From: Kordia sp.
GTDB taxonomy: Bacteria > Bacteroidota > Bacteroidia > Flavobacteriales > Flavobacteriaceae
NCBI GenBank assembly: GCA_002733415.1
Contig: NVVR01000001.1
Span: 134,493-198,492, forward strand
Reading direction: 5' to 3'
DNA length: 64,000 bases
Every line of letters starts with the position of its first letter. Within the stretch, counting starts at the first letter, position 1. Positions 1-9,280 of this stretch are shown piece after piece. A model generated the notes under the pieces. It worked only from the letters and a program-made list of their open reading frames with translations. It searched no databases and was not told the DNA's origin. A program made the position numbers and the translations under genes.

Positions 1-392
1 CCTCCAAATACAGCTGAAACAATTCCCATCAGAATTGCGATAGGAGGCTCAAGCCCCACTGAAAGCGTTTTTTGTAAGCCTAAAATAGTAAAAAGACCAA
101 TACCAATTGTATCAAAAAAGAACATGCTTTTTCGGAGTTTTAAAATCCTTTTTTTGAATAAATAAGAAAGCAGTAAAGCGGCAATGATTGTCCACAAGTA
201 ATTTAAGTCAGTCATCCATCCAACGGGAGTTTGACCAATTAAAATATCTCTGAGAGTTCCTCCACCAACAGCGGTTACCATACCGATAATACTTGCGCCT
301 ACGACATCAAATTTACTATCAATCGCTGTGAGGATACCACTAATAGCGAATACTAATGTTCCTACAATATCAAGGATATAAATCCAATCCAT
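1..392 (-). CDS. TRIC/UPF0126 family membrane protein (partial)
   Basis: The first about 130 residues of an inner-membrane protein whose 3' end lies beyond the window edge. The start MDWIYILDIVGTLVFAISG and the glycine-rich stretch GMVTAVGGGTLRDILIG are typical of the trimeric intracellular cation channel (YicG/UPF0126) family, which has seven membrane helices in two similar halves. The second half begins near FFDTIGIGLFTILG. Family knowledge suggests a homotrimeric monovalent cation channel, but the physiological role in bacteria is poorly defined. Start chosen at the ATG at 390-392; no earlier in-frame start gives a better family fit. The family call is confident and the function is inferred. 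Confidence 0.8.
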   Translation of the reverse strand, partial: MDWIYILDIVGTLVFAISGILTAIDSKFDVVGASIIGMVTAVGGGTLRDILIGQTPVGWMTDLNYLWTIIAALLLSYLFKKRILKLRKSMFFFDTIGIGLFTILGLQKTLSVGLEPPIAILMGIVSAVFG

Positions 393-448
393 AAAATGAG
401 ATTTAAATTAGGGTGTAAAAATAAGTTAATTTGAATTGAATGTGCAGT

Positions 449-1570
449 CTATTTATTAAAAAGCCTGTCTTTCCATACAAACGGACTTAATAAACTTGAT
501 ACTGCAATGTACACAGTGAAAAATGGGTAAAACAGTAGCGTTTTTAAAAACGATAAAGAATTGATTCTATTTTGATATAAATGAGCAGTTTTAAAAATAA
601 GGAACGTGTCAATTGCAAATTTAGGGACTATAAGTAGTAAGAAAACAGGGCTAATTATACCGATAATTATGACTACTCCAATTCCAATATTTGTAAAGAA
701 TACGATGACTCCAATACCCTTTGCAAAGTTGCTTTTGAAATGAGTTGCTTTGGCAGCCCAACGTTTGCGTTGTTGAACCAGTTCACTCCAGTTTTTAGTG
801 GGGTAAGTAGTTACCAAGGCTTTAATGTCTTTTAAAAATAAAACCTTTGATTTATCATGCGCTACAAAGTTTTCTAATAAAAAAACATCATCACCACTGG
901 CAATAAAATCATTGTCTTTAAATCCGTTTAGCTTTAAAAACAACTCTTTTTTATATGCAAGGTTAGCGCCGTTAGCCATAAAGGGTTGCTGGATTCCAAA
1001 ACCACCAATGGTAGCTCCTTGCATACTCAAAAAATCAATAAGTTGAAACTGATGTAAAAAGGAACTATTGCTTTTAAAACCCACTGGAGCAACGAGCATA
1101 TTAGGATTATTCTCACAAATACTAGCACTGAAACTAGAAAGCCATGTTTTAGGAAGTATGCAATCAGCATCAGTAGCAAGAATCCAATTATGTTTTGCAC
1201 TAGAAATAGCCGTACTAATAGCATCTTTTTTAGGAGAGTTGGACTGTCTTAGGTTTTTAATTGTTTTTAGATCAATAGTTGGATTGTTAACACAAAACTG
1301 ATTAATGATTTCTAGCGAATTATCAGTTGATTCATCATCAACTAAAATAATTTCATATAATGATTTATGGTATTCAATTTCGGCAATGGAATTTAATAAA
1401 TCTGGTAAGTTTTCGGCTTCATTTCTGAAAGGGATAATAACTGAAAACGGAGTAGTGTAGTCATGATTGTTCGTTATTGGTTTTAACTTGTCAAACCCAA
1501 TAGTGAATAGCAAAATTAGTACTATGTACAAACAAATTAGTAGTCCAAATATGTAAAAAATGAATAGCAT
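449..1570 (-). CDS. Glycosyltransferase family 2 membrane protein
   Basis: A 373-residue membrane-bound GT2 (GT-A fold) enzyme. It starts with one hydrophobic helix (residues 1-25), then the GT2 core: SVIIPFRNEAENLPDLL, ILVDDESTDNS (nucleotide-sugar binding), ATDADC (DxD-like metal site), GGFGIQQP, and the QRKRW motif usual in processive or lipid-linked GT2 enzymes. Two or three hydrophobic segments close the C-terminus (about 285-365). It probably transfers a sugar to a lipid or polysaccharide acceptor at the inner membrane; donor and acceptor cannot be told. The following gene on the same strand (1734-2711) is a flippase-like membrane protein, so the two may work in the same envelope pathway. 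Confidence 0.85.
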   Translation of the reverse strand: MLFIFYIFGLLICLYIVLILLFTIGFDKLKPITNNHDYTTPFSVIIPFRNEAENLPDLLNSIAEIEYHKSLYEIILVDDESTDNSLEIINQFCVNNPTIDLKTIKNLRQSNSPKKDAISTAISSAKHNWILATDADCILPKTWLSSFSASICENNPNMLVAPVGFKSNSSFLHQFQLIDFLSMQGATIGGFGIQQPFMANGANLAYKKELFLKLNGFKDNDFIASGDDVFLLENFVAHDKSKVLFLKDIKALVTTYPTKNWSELVQQRKRWAAKATHFKSNFAKGIGVIVFFTNIGIGVVIIIGIISPVFLLLIVPKFAIDTFLIFKTAHLYQNRINSLSFLKTLLFYPFFTVYIAVSSLLSPFVWKDRLFNK

Positions 1571-1733
1571 ATTATATCAAATTAAGATTAAAATGATTGG
1601 TTGTGAATTTAATTATTTTTTGATTTATCAAGGCAAAAAAATAAAGCATAGCCTTAGCTACGGTATACTTTTTTAACGAAGAAAAATCGAAAAAGAAACT
1701 ATTGACATCAGTTATTTTGAATTTCATTTGATA

Positions 1734-2711
1734 TTACTCCTGGTTCAATTTAAAATTTAATACAAAATAACTTCCTATTGTTGCTGGAAAAGCAAAATTG
1801 AATAGCCACATTAAAGTAGTAATTGCTAATACAACAAATTCATTAGCACCTACAAAACTAAACAACCATACCGCAATACTGCCTTTAACGATAATATCTA
1901 AAATGAAAATAGTTGGTATAACCGAAACTAACAAGTACATACTGGTAATAAAAGCCATTGCTTTAAGGTATGTAATGTCAATAGCAAACAACCAAATTAA
2001 AAAATAAAATTGATGTGCAAAAACGACATATTTTAATAGGGACAAACACCCTGTGGTTACTATCGTTCGTCGGTGTAGGTTTTTGAAAAACCTACTTAAT
2101 TTCGAAGAGGAATATCCTTTTATGGTGTATTTTTTACGAGATGAATAGGTGAAGAAAAAAAACAAAAAAACAATCACTAAAACACCAAACCGGATAGCTT
2201 TAGGGTAAAAAACAGGCATACTATACGTATCAATAACATACCATAAACCGATACTACCGAAAATAAATGTTGCACCAAGTTGTGTAAAGTTACCTACTAA
2301 GTTTAATCCGAGGATTTTTTTCCGATATGTTTTAGGATAATACATAGCTTTAGCTCCGTACTCTCCAATTCTGTTGGGGGTAATGATTGATGTGGTTAAT
2401 GAACTAAGTGATTGTTTGATTGCTTCTGTAAAAGGAATCGACTTAATTTCATTTACAAGGGTTTTCCACTTTAAACTTTCTAAACTCCAATTCAGCAAGC
2501 TAAATGCAATGAGTATAGCAATATTGGTAGGAGTAATCACTTTATTGTCATGTAGCAATTGTAGAAAATATTCAAAATCTAAAGTATCATTATCCAGTAG
2601 CTTTTGACAAATAAAAAAACCAGCACCAAAAACGATAGCGAACTTTATCGCTATAAAAGCAATTTGCTTTAGGCGAATACGTAAAGTGTGCATACTATTG
2701 TGCTTGGTCAT
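1734..2711 (-). CDS. Lysylphosphatidylglycerol synthase TM-region/UPF0104 family protein
   Basis: A 325-residue polytopic membrane protein with about eight hydrophobic helices and no soluble catalytic domain. The motif TPNRIGEYGAKAMYY matches the TPgRiGE signature of the MprF flippase-like domain family (AglD/UPF0104). The family includes the lipid-flipping half of MprF and many stand-alone proteins near glycosyltransferases. It lies 163 bp upstream of the GT2 gene on the same strand, so a role in moving a lipid-linked product across the inner membrane is plausible, but the substrate is unknown. The start ATG at 2709-2711 precedes MTKHNSMHTLRIRLK; a start at the second Met (codon 7) is also possible. 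Confidence 0.75.
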   Translation of the reverse strand: MTKHNSMHTLRIRLKQIAFIAIKFAIVFGAGFFICQKLLDNDTLDFEYFLQLLHDNKVITPTNIAILIAFSLLNWSLESLKWKTLVNEIKSIPFTEAIKQSLSSLTTSIITPNRIGEYGAKAMYYPKTYRKKILGLNLVGNFTQLGATFIFGSIGLWYVIDTYSMPVFYPKAIRFGVLVIVFLFFFFTYSSRKKYTIKGYSSSKLSRFFKNLHRRTIVTTGCLSLLKYVVFAHQFYFLIWLFAIDITYLKAMAFITSMYLLVSVIPTIFILDIIVKGSIAVWLFSFVGANEFVVLAITTLMWLFNFAFPATIGSYFVLNFKLNQE

Positions 2712-2762
2712 TAGTTTTTAGTAAGTTTGTAAATAACAATTACAATGAAATCAAAATACTTG

Positions 2763-2902
2763 ATTTCGATACAAGATTCTTAACATCGTCACTTCGAGCG
2801 CAGTCGAGAAGTCATTTAATTTGGTGTAATTTGCTTCGAGTTCAATCGAAAAATCAAAATACGTCAATTCGAGTGATTTTTGTTGAAAAATTGTATCGAG
2901 AA
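2763..2902. repeat. Intergenic flavobacterial TTCGAG repeat cluster
   Basis: Between two divergent genes lie three related short blocks: 2788-2810 (CACTTCGAGCGCAGTCGAGA core), 2833-2852 (CTTCGAGTTCAATCGAAAA) and 2862-2902 (AATTCGAGTG to TTGTATCGAGAA). The outer parts (TTCGATACAA at 2765-2774 and TTGTATCGAG at 2891-2900) are inverted copies, so the whole block can fold as a large imperfect hairpin. The same type of sequence recurs at 52688-52750. Short CGAG-rich palindromic repeats of this kind are common between genes in flavobacteria. Their function is unknown; they are probably non-autonomous mobile or REP-like repeats. Confidence 0.6.
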
Positions 2903-2947
2903 TAGTATTTTATAACATACAAACCGCAAATTATAAAATTTAAACAG

Positions 2948-3583
2948 ATGAACAGATTTAGTATCGTATTATTCTTTGTATTCCTTTCAAATTTAATAAC
3001 AGCTCAAACCTTAACTATTGATTTAGGAGTAGGTTTTAATAAACCTTCAGACGATTTTGGGACTATATATGAAGCAAAACCAGTTAACGGATTAACTGTT
3101 GATGCAGGACTTCGTTATATGTTTAAAAAGAAATTAGGAGTAAAATTAGACTTAGGATTTAATCGTTACGGTGAAGGTGGCGATTCTCCAGAATTCAAAG
3201 CCAATTTCACTAGAGTGAATTTGCAAGCATATTATAATGTTTGGGATCATTTATACGATTTACAAATGCGTTTACCGGAACGCATTGGTGTGTTTTTACA
3301 TGCCGGACCAGGAATGTCATTCCTTAAACCACTAAGTGAACCTTATATTAACAATAAAAGTAGTAATTTTAATGTAATAGCGGGTGTGGCTGTTCATTAT
3401 GGAGTTACCGACAGAGTATCGATATTTGTTGATGCGTCTAATATATTTAATATGGGGCAAAAAATAAATTATGAAGGATCTGTTTTAGCCGATAAAATAA
3501 ATTCGTCAATGGCTAATTTAACTTTCGGAGTAAGTATTTCGATTAATTCAGATTGTTACTTCTGTGATGAACCAGAAATGTAA
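2948..3583 (+). CDS. Outer-membrane beta-barrel protein
   Basis: A 211-residue protein with a clear signal peptide (residues 1-20, ending TAQ) followed by alternating beta-strand patterns: LTIDLGVGFNKPSDDF, VDAGLRYMFKKKLGVKLDLG, FTRVNLQAYYNVWD, GVFLHAGPGMSFL and FNVIAGVAVHYGVTDRVSIFV. This is the layout of small eight-stranded Bacteroidota outer-membrane barrels of the OmpA/OmpW N-terminal type. No periplasmic OmpA peptidoglycan-binding domain follows. The last strand ends LTFGVSISINS before a short tail with two cysteines (DCYFCDEPEM), which is unusual for a barrel terminus. It probably sits in the outer membrane; its ligand or role cannot be told. Confidence 0.75.
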   Translation: MNRFSIVLFFVFLSNLITAQTLTIDLGVGFNKPSDDFGTIYEAKPVNGLTVDAGLRYMFKKKLGVKLDLGFNRYGEGGDSPEFKANFTRVNLQAYYNVWDHLYDLQMRLPERIGVFLHAGPGMSFLKPLSEPYINNKSSNFNVIAGVAVHYGVTDRVSIFVDASNIFNMGQKINYEGSVLADKINSSMANLTFGVSISINSDCYFCDEPEM

Positions 3584-3624
3584 CCAACCAGTGGGGTTTC
3601 TTTTCTAAAATTCTAAACACATAA

Positions 3625-4188
3625 ATGAGTATAGTGGCTAAAGAAAAAATCATATTAGGAGTTGATCCTGGAACTACAATAATGGGCTTTGGGCTTATTA
3701 AAGTAGTAGATAAAAAAATGGAATTTCTGCAAATGAACGAACTCTTATTGCAGAAATATAAAGACCCTTATACCAAGCTAAAACTAATTTTCGAACGTAC
3801 AATGGAGTTGATAGACACCTACCATCCAGATGAAATGGCACTGGAAGCACCATTTTTTGGAGTGAATGTACAATCCATGTTGAAATTAGGGAGAGCACAA
3901 GGAGTAGCAATGGCGGCAGGATTATCGCGAGAAATTTCTGTGACAGAATATGCTCCTAAAAAAATAAAAATGGCGATTACAGGGAATGGAAACGCGAGTA
4001 AGGAACAAGTAGCAGCAATGCTGAAAAGCCTTTTGAATTTAAAGACATTACCTAAAAACTTAGATGCTACCGATGGTTTGGCAGCTGCGGTTTGCCATCA
4101 TTTTAACTCAGGAAAAATTGTAGGAACAAAGAGTTATGGTAGCTGGGAAAGTTTTGTAAGTCAAAACGCTAATCGAGTTAAGAAATAA
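3625..4188 (+). CDS. ruvC: Holliday junction resolvase RuvC
   Basis: A 187-residue RuvC endonuclease that cuts Holliday junctions during recombinational repair, working with RuvAB. The four acidic catalytic residues are visible: D14 in GVDPGTTIMGFG, E74 in ALEAPFFGVN, and D147 and D150 in DATDGLAAAVCHH. Length and motif spacing fit the family (about 170-190 residues). It is followed 5 bp later by the YfiT-like gene, so the two are probably co-transcribed. ruvA and ruvB are not in the window. Confidence 0.96.
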   Translation: MSIVAKEKIILGVDPGTTIMGFGLIKVVDKKMEFLQMNELLLQKYKDPYTKLKLIFERTMELIDTYHPDEMALEAPFFGVNVQSMLKLGRAQGVAMAAGLSREISVTEYAPKKIKMAITGNGNASKEQVAAMLKSLLNLKTLPKNLDATDGLAAAVCHHFNSGKIVGTKSYGSWESFVSQNANRVKK

Positions 4189-4193
4189 CCGCT

Positions 4194-4739
4194 ATGCAAG
4201 ACATCGAACAATTAAAATACCCAGCAGGGAAGTTACATATTCCTGAAAAAATCACACAAGAACAGATTGAAATTTGGATTAAGACTATTGCGTTGTTTCC
4301 AAAAAAAATTGAAACCGAATTAACGGGCTTAACAAATCAACAAACTATAAGGTATCATTACCGTGCTGGAGGTTGGAATATCAAACAAGTGTTAAATCAT
4401 TGTATTGATAGCCACATGAATAGTTATATCAGATTTAAATTGGCATTAACGGAAGAGAACCCTATCATAAGGCCTTATGATGAAACTGCATGGGCTGAAT
4501 TGCCTGACACATTGTTGTATGATGTATCCGAAAGTATTCAGTTATTACAATCGATACATAAGCGTTGGGTGTTTTTATTAAACAGTTTAACAACGGAACA
4601 ATTTAACAGAACATTTATTCATCCAGATGGAGATGAGGTTGTAACCTTAAAAGAAAACCTATGTATTTATGCGTGGCATTGCGAGAATCATTTTTTACAC
4701 ATTGCAAATGCTAAGAAATTTAAATTCCCAAAAGACTAA
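4194..4739 (+). CDS. DinB/YfiT family putative metal-dependent hydrolase
   Basis: A 181-residue four-helix-bundle protein of the DinB/YfiT superfamily. The sequence shows the pattern expected for the three-histidine metal site: H69 and H74 in WNIKQVLNHCIDSHMN and the late YAWHCENHFLHI. The start YPAGKLHIPEKITQEQIE is characteristic of the YfiT branch (annotated as putative metal-dependent hydrolase; related to bacillithiol S-transferases in Firmicutes). Flavobacteria do make bacillithiol-type thiols, but the substrate here is inferred only. It lies 5 bp after ruvC and probably shares its transcript. Confidence 0.85.
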   Translation: MQDIEQLKYPAGKLHIPEKITQEQIEIWIKTIALFPKKIETELTGLTNQQTIRYHYRAGGWNIKQVLNHCIDSHMNSYIRFKLALTEENPIIRPYDETAWAELPDTLLYDVSESIQLLQSIHKRWVFLLNSLTTEQFNRTFIHPDGDEVVTLKENLCIYAWHCENHFLHIANAKKFKFPKD

Positions 4740-4925
4740 AAAGTGTCTTAATGTTGAGATACATTATTAACTTGACAGAATTAAGAAACAAGAACAAAGA
4801 TGTAAGACTTTTATTCCGAAAATATTGATTTAATTGTTATTGGTTTAATAGTGAAATAAAATAAAATAAAGTTACTTAGGCGAATGATAAGCTGCCTATT
4901 GTATACTGTAACCTGAATACTAAAA

Positions 4926-6134
4926 ATGAGCGGAATTTACCTTCATATTCCTTTTTGCAAACAAGCATGTCACTATTGTGACTTTCATTTTTCAACATCA
5001 TTAAAGAAAAAGGATGAATTAGTACAAGCCATTGCTTTAGAACTGGAATTACGAAAAGATGAAATAAATATCCCGATAGAAACTATTTATTTCGGAGGAG
5101 GAACACCTTCCTTGTTATCGATAGATGAATTGCGATTTTTGATTGATGCTATTTATAAGAATTTTACCGTAATCAAAAACCCAGAAGTGACTATAGAAGC
5201 AAACCCAGATGACCTAATAGCTGCTCAGAATGTCACATTGAGCGCTCCCAATGGTAATCGGGACGAAATACAAACAACAACTCTTTTTGAACAATACCGT
5301 TCAATTGGTATAAACCGATTAAGCATAGGGATTCAATCTTTTTTTGAAGATGATTTAGTAATGATGAATCGTGCTCATAATTCAAAGGAAGCTGAAAATT
5401 GTTTGTCAGAGGCTACTCGCTACTTTGATAATATTACGATCGATTTAATATATGGCGTCCCTAATATGAGTAATGAAAAATGGACTGCTAATATTGAAAA
5501 AGCACTCTCATTTGGTATAAAGCATATTTCCAGTTATGCTTTAACAGTTGAGCCAAAAACGGCTTTAGCGAGTTTTATTGCAAAGGGGAAAATTGATGCT
5601 CCAAAAGACGCTGTTGCCCATGAACATTTTCAAATTTTAGTAAATACACTTGAAAAGAATGGGTTTGTGCATTATGAGCTTTCTAATTTGGGGAAACCCA
5701 ACTATTTCTCTAAACACAATACTTCTTATTGGTTAGGGAAACCTTATTTGGGAGTTGGTCCTTCAGCACATTCGTTTAATGGCACACAACGCAGTTGGAA
5801 TGTGGCTAACAATACTAAATACATTAATTCAATAGAAAAAAATACACTGCCAATTGAGCGTGAAACTCTTTCTATAGATGATCGTTATAATGAGTATGTA
5901 ATGACGGGGTTACGAACTATTTATGGGGTTTCATTAAATAAAGTCAGCAATGATTTTGGAACACTTTACGAAATTCATATTAAAAAAATGGCTCAGAAAC
6001 ATATTGATCAAGGGTTATTGATGATTACAAGCGAAACAGGGCAGGACTCAACTGTTCAAATTCAAAAGCTATTTACTACTGCAAGGGGGAAGTTTTTATG
6101 CGATGGTATTGCTTCGGATTTATTTATGGTGTAA
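4926..6134 (+). CDS. hemW: Radical SAM heme chaperone HemW
   Basis: A 402-residue radical SAM protein of the HemW family (formerly annotated as coproporphyrinogen III oxidase-like), thought to insert heme into target proteins. It has the family-specific CxxxCxxC [4Fe-4S] motif (C11, C15, C18 in HIPFCKQACHYCDFHF), the SAM-binding GGGTPSLL stretch, INRLSIGIQSF and the C-terminal HemN-type region ending ARGKFLCDGIASDLF. It is longer than most HemW proteins because of an apparent in-frame insertion at about residues 100-118 (peptide LSAPNGNRDEIQ), which carries a palindromic repeat. A decayed copy of the last about 155 bases lies at 9423-9575. Confidence 0.93.
   Translation: MSGIYLHIPFCKQACHYCDFHFSTSLKKKDELVQAIALELELRKDEINIPIETIYFGGGTPSLLSIDELRFLIDAIYKNFTVIKNPEVTIEANPDDLIAAQNVTLSAPNGNRDEIQTTTLFEQYRSIGINRLSIGIQSFFEDDLVMMNRAHNSKEAENCLSEATRYFDNITIDLIYGVPNMSNEKWTANIEKALSFGIKHISSYALTVEPKTALASFIAKGKIDAPKDAVAHEHFQILVNTLEKNGFVHYELSNLGKPNYFSKHNTSYWLGKPYLGVGPSAHSFNGTQRSWNVANNTKYINSIEKNTLPIERETLSIDDRYNEYVMTGLRTIYGVSLNKVSNDFGTLYEIHIKKMAQKHIDQGLLMITSETGQDSTVQIQKLFTTARGKFLCDGIASDLFMV
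5231..5269 (+). repeat. Palindromic repeat inserted in frame within hemW
   Basis: Bases 5240-5269 match 39517-39546 (opposite strand, inside the hydroxyacid dehydrogenase gene) at 23 of 30 positions, all differences being transitions. Both copies are read in the same frame, giving SAPNGNRDEI here and NALDSNRDEM there. The core TCCCAATGGTAATCGGGA is an imperfect palindrome. At the protein level the residues look like extra sequence between DDL and INRLSIG compared with the usual HemW pattern. The insertion reading is inference from remembered family spacing. Confidence 0.55.
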
Positions 6135-6241
6135 TAAAATAGTGCGTGTAATTATTTGTTATTGTGTTTTTTTTAGAAGAAATTAATAGGCGTTAGGGCA
6201 AATATTGATTAAATTTAGGTGATACAACCAAATAAACATTA

Positions 6242-9200
6242 ATGAAAAAAAGGATGAAATATTGCTTATTTATTTTAAGTACGCTATTCCTATGTCAAAA
6301 TTATACATTAGCTCAAAATAAATTACAAAGAATATCAATAAATGAAGGTTTATCACAAAGTACTGTACATGCAATATTGCAAGATGAAGAAGGTTTTATG
6401 TGGTTCGGAACTCATGATGGATTAAACAAATACAATGGGTATGAATTTGAGTATTATAAAAATAGTTTTACAGATTCAAATTCTATTTCAAGTAATAAAA
6501 TAACTGCATTAGCAGAAGATCAAGAAGGTAATATCTGGATAGGAACAAACAGAGGTTTGAATAAATTTGATAAAAAAACGCAACAATTTACACGATACAG
6601 TCATCTTAAAAATGATAAAAATACTATAGCGAGTAATATTATCAGAGCAATTTATATCGACAGTGACGATGAATTATGGATTGCTACTGCTAAGGGTTTA
6701 AATAAATTTACAATAGCTACAGAAGAATTTCAATTATATACTACCCAGAATAGTGATTTAACCGATAATACTGTTGTCTGTATGACAGAGGACACAACAG
6801 GTAATATATGGGTAGGGACATTTAATGGATTGAATGTTTTGGATAAAACTACAGGAGCTATTAAACAATATTTTAAAGGATCAGTAGCGCTAAAAAGCAA
6901 TAAAATCACATCATTATATCTTGATAGTAATTCAGATGTCTGGATAGCTAGTTACAATGGAGGTATTAGTAAATATTTATATAGTACAAATGAGTTTATT
7001 CAATATGATACATCTGTATTAGGTAAAGAGGTTTCTAGTGATCATGTAGGAATTATGACTGAGGGTGAAGAGGGAGGTATTTGGATGGGGACTTGGGGGA
7101 ATGGAGTTATAAAAATCGATAAAAATATGGATAGGGTTATTCATTATGTAAATAGCTCAAATGAGGTTAATAGCCTAAGCTACAATACAGTTTATTCTGT
7201 ATATAGTGGAACTAATAATTTGTTGTGGATAGGAACTTTTGGAGGAGGGGTTAATAAATTGAATTTAAACAAACAGAAATTTAAAACCATTAAAAATAAT
7301 CCAAATAATTCAAATAGTATAAATCATAATAGCATTAGGGAAATATATAAAGATCAGGATAATATTCTTTGGATAGGAACTTATGGGGGGTTAAATAAAT
7401 ACGATTTAGCAAAAAATAATTTCACACATTATTCTGATAACAATGGTTTAGGAAATGTATATGCCATAACTCAGGACATGTCTGATGAAAATATTTTATG
7501 GATAGGAAATGAAGGAGTAGGATTATATGAGTTTAAAAAAGATACGGAAGAATTTATAAAAATTACACTCCCCATTAATGAAGTGTTTTCAATACTAGAT
7601 AACGAGGATGGGTATTTGTACTTAGGAACTCGAGTAGGAATAATACAGTACCATAAAAAAACAGAGAAAATAATTGTTTTTAAATCGAATGATGAATACA
7701 ATGCGTTAGAATCGGTAAATGAAATTTATAATTATTTATATAAAGATAATTCAGGAACATTATGGATTGCTTCTAATTTAGCATTATACCAGTTTAATAT
7801 TCAAACAAAACAGTTTAAAAAGTACCAGCATGACCCGTTAAATAAAAAAAGCATAAGCCATAGTAGTATTCGGTCTATTTATGAGGATTCAAAAAATAGA
7901 TTATGGGTAGCTACAAATGGAAGAGGGTTAAATTTAATGGATAGGAAAACGGAAACATTCACCAGTTACACGGTTGCTGATGGTTTGCCGAATAATGTAG
8001 TTTATGGTATTTTAGAAGATAAAAATGAAAATTTGTGGTTGAGTACCAATAAAGGTTTATCGATGTTTAATGTATCGCTTAAAACATTTAAAAATTATAC
8101 GGTTGACCATGGCTTGCAAAGCAATGAATTTAATACCAATTCTTTTTATAAAAGTACTGATGGGGAGCTTTTTTTTGGAGGTATAGATGGGTTAAATTCT
8201 TTTTATCCTGAATCCATAATGGATGAAAGTTTTATGCCTCCAATTGTATTAACTTCATTTAAAATTTTTGATAAAGCGCAACAAATTACTATTGATAAAA
8301 TAGTATTAAATCATTCGGATGATTTTATTTCTTTTGAGTTTGCTGCATTGGATTTTAGTGTTCCTGAACGAAATCAATATGCATATAAATTAGAAGGATT
8401 CAATAACAAATGGATTTATGCAGGAAACAGAAGGTATGTTTCCTATACAAATTTGAAGCCAGGAAATTATGTGTTTAGAGTAAAAGGAACAAATGGAGAT
8501 GGGGTATGGAGCGATAAACAATTGGCGATTCCAATAATAGTTTCACCTCCTTTTTGGGGAACTTGGTGGTTTTATGTAGTAAGCTTTCTAATGCTCGTAT
8601 TAGTAGTTTTTTTATTTATCAAAGTTCGAATCAATCAAATACAGTTAAAGTCCAAAGAGCAATTTTTTAGAAAACAAAATGAAGAGAAAATACTCATGAT
8701 GCAAGAAATTCATCATCGTGTAAAAAATAACTTGCAAGTAGTTAATAGCCTATTGAGTTTGCAAGCTTCTAAAATTGATGATGATCAGGTGGTGAGTTTG
8801 TTTAAGGAAACTCAAAAAAGAATACATTCCATGGCTTTATTACATGAAAAACTATACAATGCAAAGGATTTGAGTTATGTAAATATAAAGGAGCATTTTT
8901 CTTTATTGATTGAAGGTTTAGTGAAAAGTTATTCTGTAAATAAAAAAATATCCCTGACTATTGATATTGAAGAATTTAATTTAGGAATGAAAACCTTAGT
9001 TCCTCTAGGTTTAATTATAAATGAAATTATTACAAACTCATTAAAATATGCCTTTCATGACCGTGATGAAGGTGAAATAAAAGTGAGATTGCTTAATTTG
9101 AATTCAGATGAATATCAGCTTATTATAGAGGACAATGGAGTTGGATTTAAAGAAAATCCAAATTCAAAAGGGTTGGGCGCTAAGTTAATACCGTTACTTG

Positions 9201-9280
9201 TAAAGCAGCTAGATGGGAAAATTATAAAAAAAGTAGAAGATGGGACAGTATATGAAATTTTGTTTCATGAAATAGGATAA
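6242..9280 (+). CDS. Kinase 1: propeller/Y_Y_Y sensor histidine kinase (HisKA_2)
   Basis: A 1012-residue inner-membrane sensor kinase. A signal peptide (1-24, ending LAQ) leads into 14 Reg_prop blades (for example WFGTHDGLNKY, WIGTNRGLNKF), which should form two seven-bladed periplasmic propellers. A Y_Y_Y domain follows (about 690-765, YKLEGFNNKWIY), then one membrane helix (771-795), a HisKA_2 dimerisation domain with phospho-acceptor H825 in EIHHRVKNN, and a HATPase_c domain with N box (NEIITNSLKYAF), G1 (DNGVGF) and G2 (GLGAKL). Unlike classical hybrid two-component systems with this sensor, it ends after the ATPase, with no receiver and no AraC domain. It is bracketed by hemW and a hemW 3' fragment. 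The ligand is unknown. Confidence 0.92.
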   Translation: MKKRMKYCLFILSTLFLCQNYTLAQNKLQRISINEGLSQSTVHAILQDEEGFMWFGTHDGLNKYNGYEFEYYKNSFTDSNSISSNKITALAEDQEGNIWIGTNRGLNKFDKKTQQFTRYSHLKNDKNTIASNIIRAIYIDSDDELWIATAKGLNKFTIATEEFQLYTTQNSDLTDNTVVCMTEDTTGNIWVGTFNGLNVLDKTTGAIKQYFKGSVALKSNKITSLYLDSNSDVWIASYNGGISKYLYSTNEFIQYDTSVLGKEVSSDHVGIMTEGEEGGIWMGTWGNGVIKIDKNMDRVIHYVNSSNEVNSLSYNTVYSVYSGTNNLLWIGTFGGGVNKLNLNKQKFKTIKNNPNNSNSINHNSIREIYKDQDNILWIGTYGGLNKYDLAKNNFTHYSDNNGLGNVYAITQDMSDENILWIGNEGVGLYEFKKDTEEFIKITLPINEVFSILDNEDGYLYLGTRVGIIQYHKKTEKIIVFKSNDEYNALESVNEIYNYLYKDNSGTLWIASNLALYQFNIQTKQFKKYQHDPLNKKSISHSSIRSIYEDSKNRLWVATNGRGLNLMDRKTETFTSYTVADGLPNNVVYGILEDKNENLWLSTNKGLSMFNVSLKTFKNYTVDHGLQSNEFNTNSFYKSTDGELFFGGIDGLNSFYPESIMDESFMPPIVLTSFKIFDKAQQITIDKIVLNHSDDFISFEFAALDFSVPERNQYAYKLEGFNNKWIYAGNRRYVSYTNLKPGNYVFRVKGTNGDGVWSDKQLAIPIIVSPPFWGTWWFYVVSFLMLVLVVFLFIKVRINQIQLKSKEQFFRKQNEEKILMMQEIHHRVKNNLQVVNSLLSLQASKIDDDQVVSLFKETQKRIHSMALLHEKLYNAKDLSYVNIKEHFSLLIEGLVKSYSVNKKISLTIDIEEFNLGMKTLVPLGLIINEIITNSLKYAFHDRDEGEIKVRLLNLNSDEYQLIIEDNGVGFKENPNSKGLGAKLIPLLVKQLDGKIIKKVEDGTVYEILFHEIG

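Noticed and set aside
3584-3615. Possible terminator between the beta-barrel gene and ruvC
   Set aside because: AACC and GGTT-like bases are present near a T-rich stretch but the stem is only 4 bp; too weak to call.
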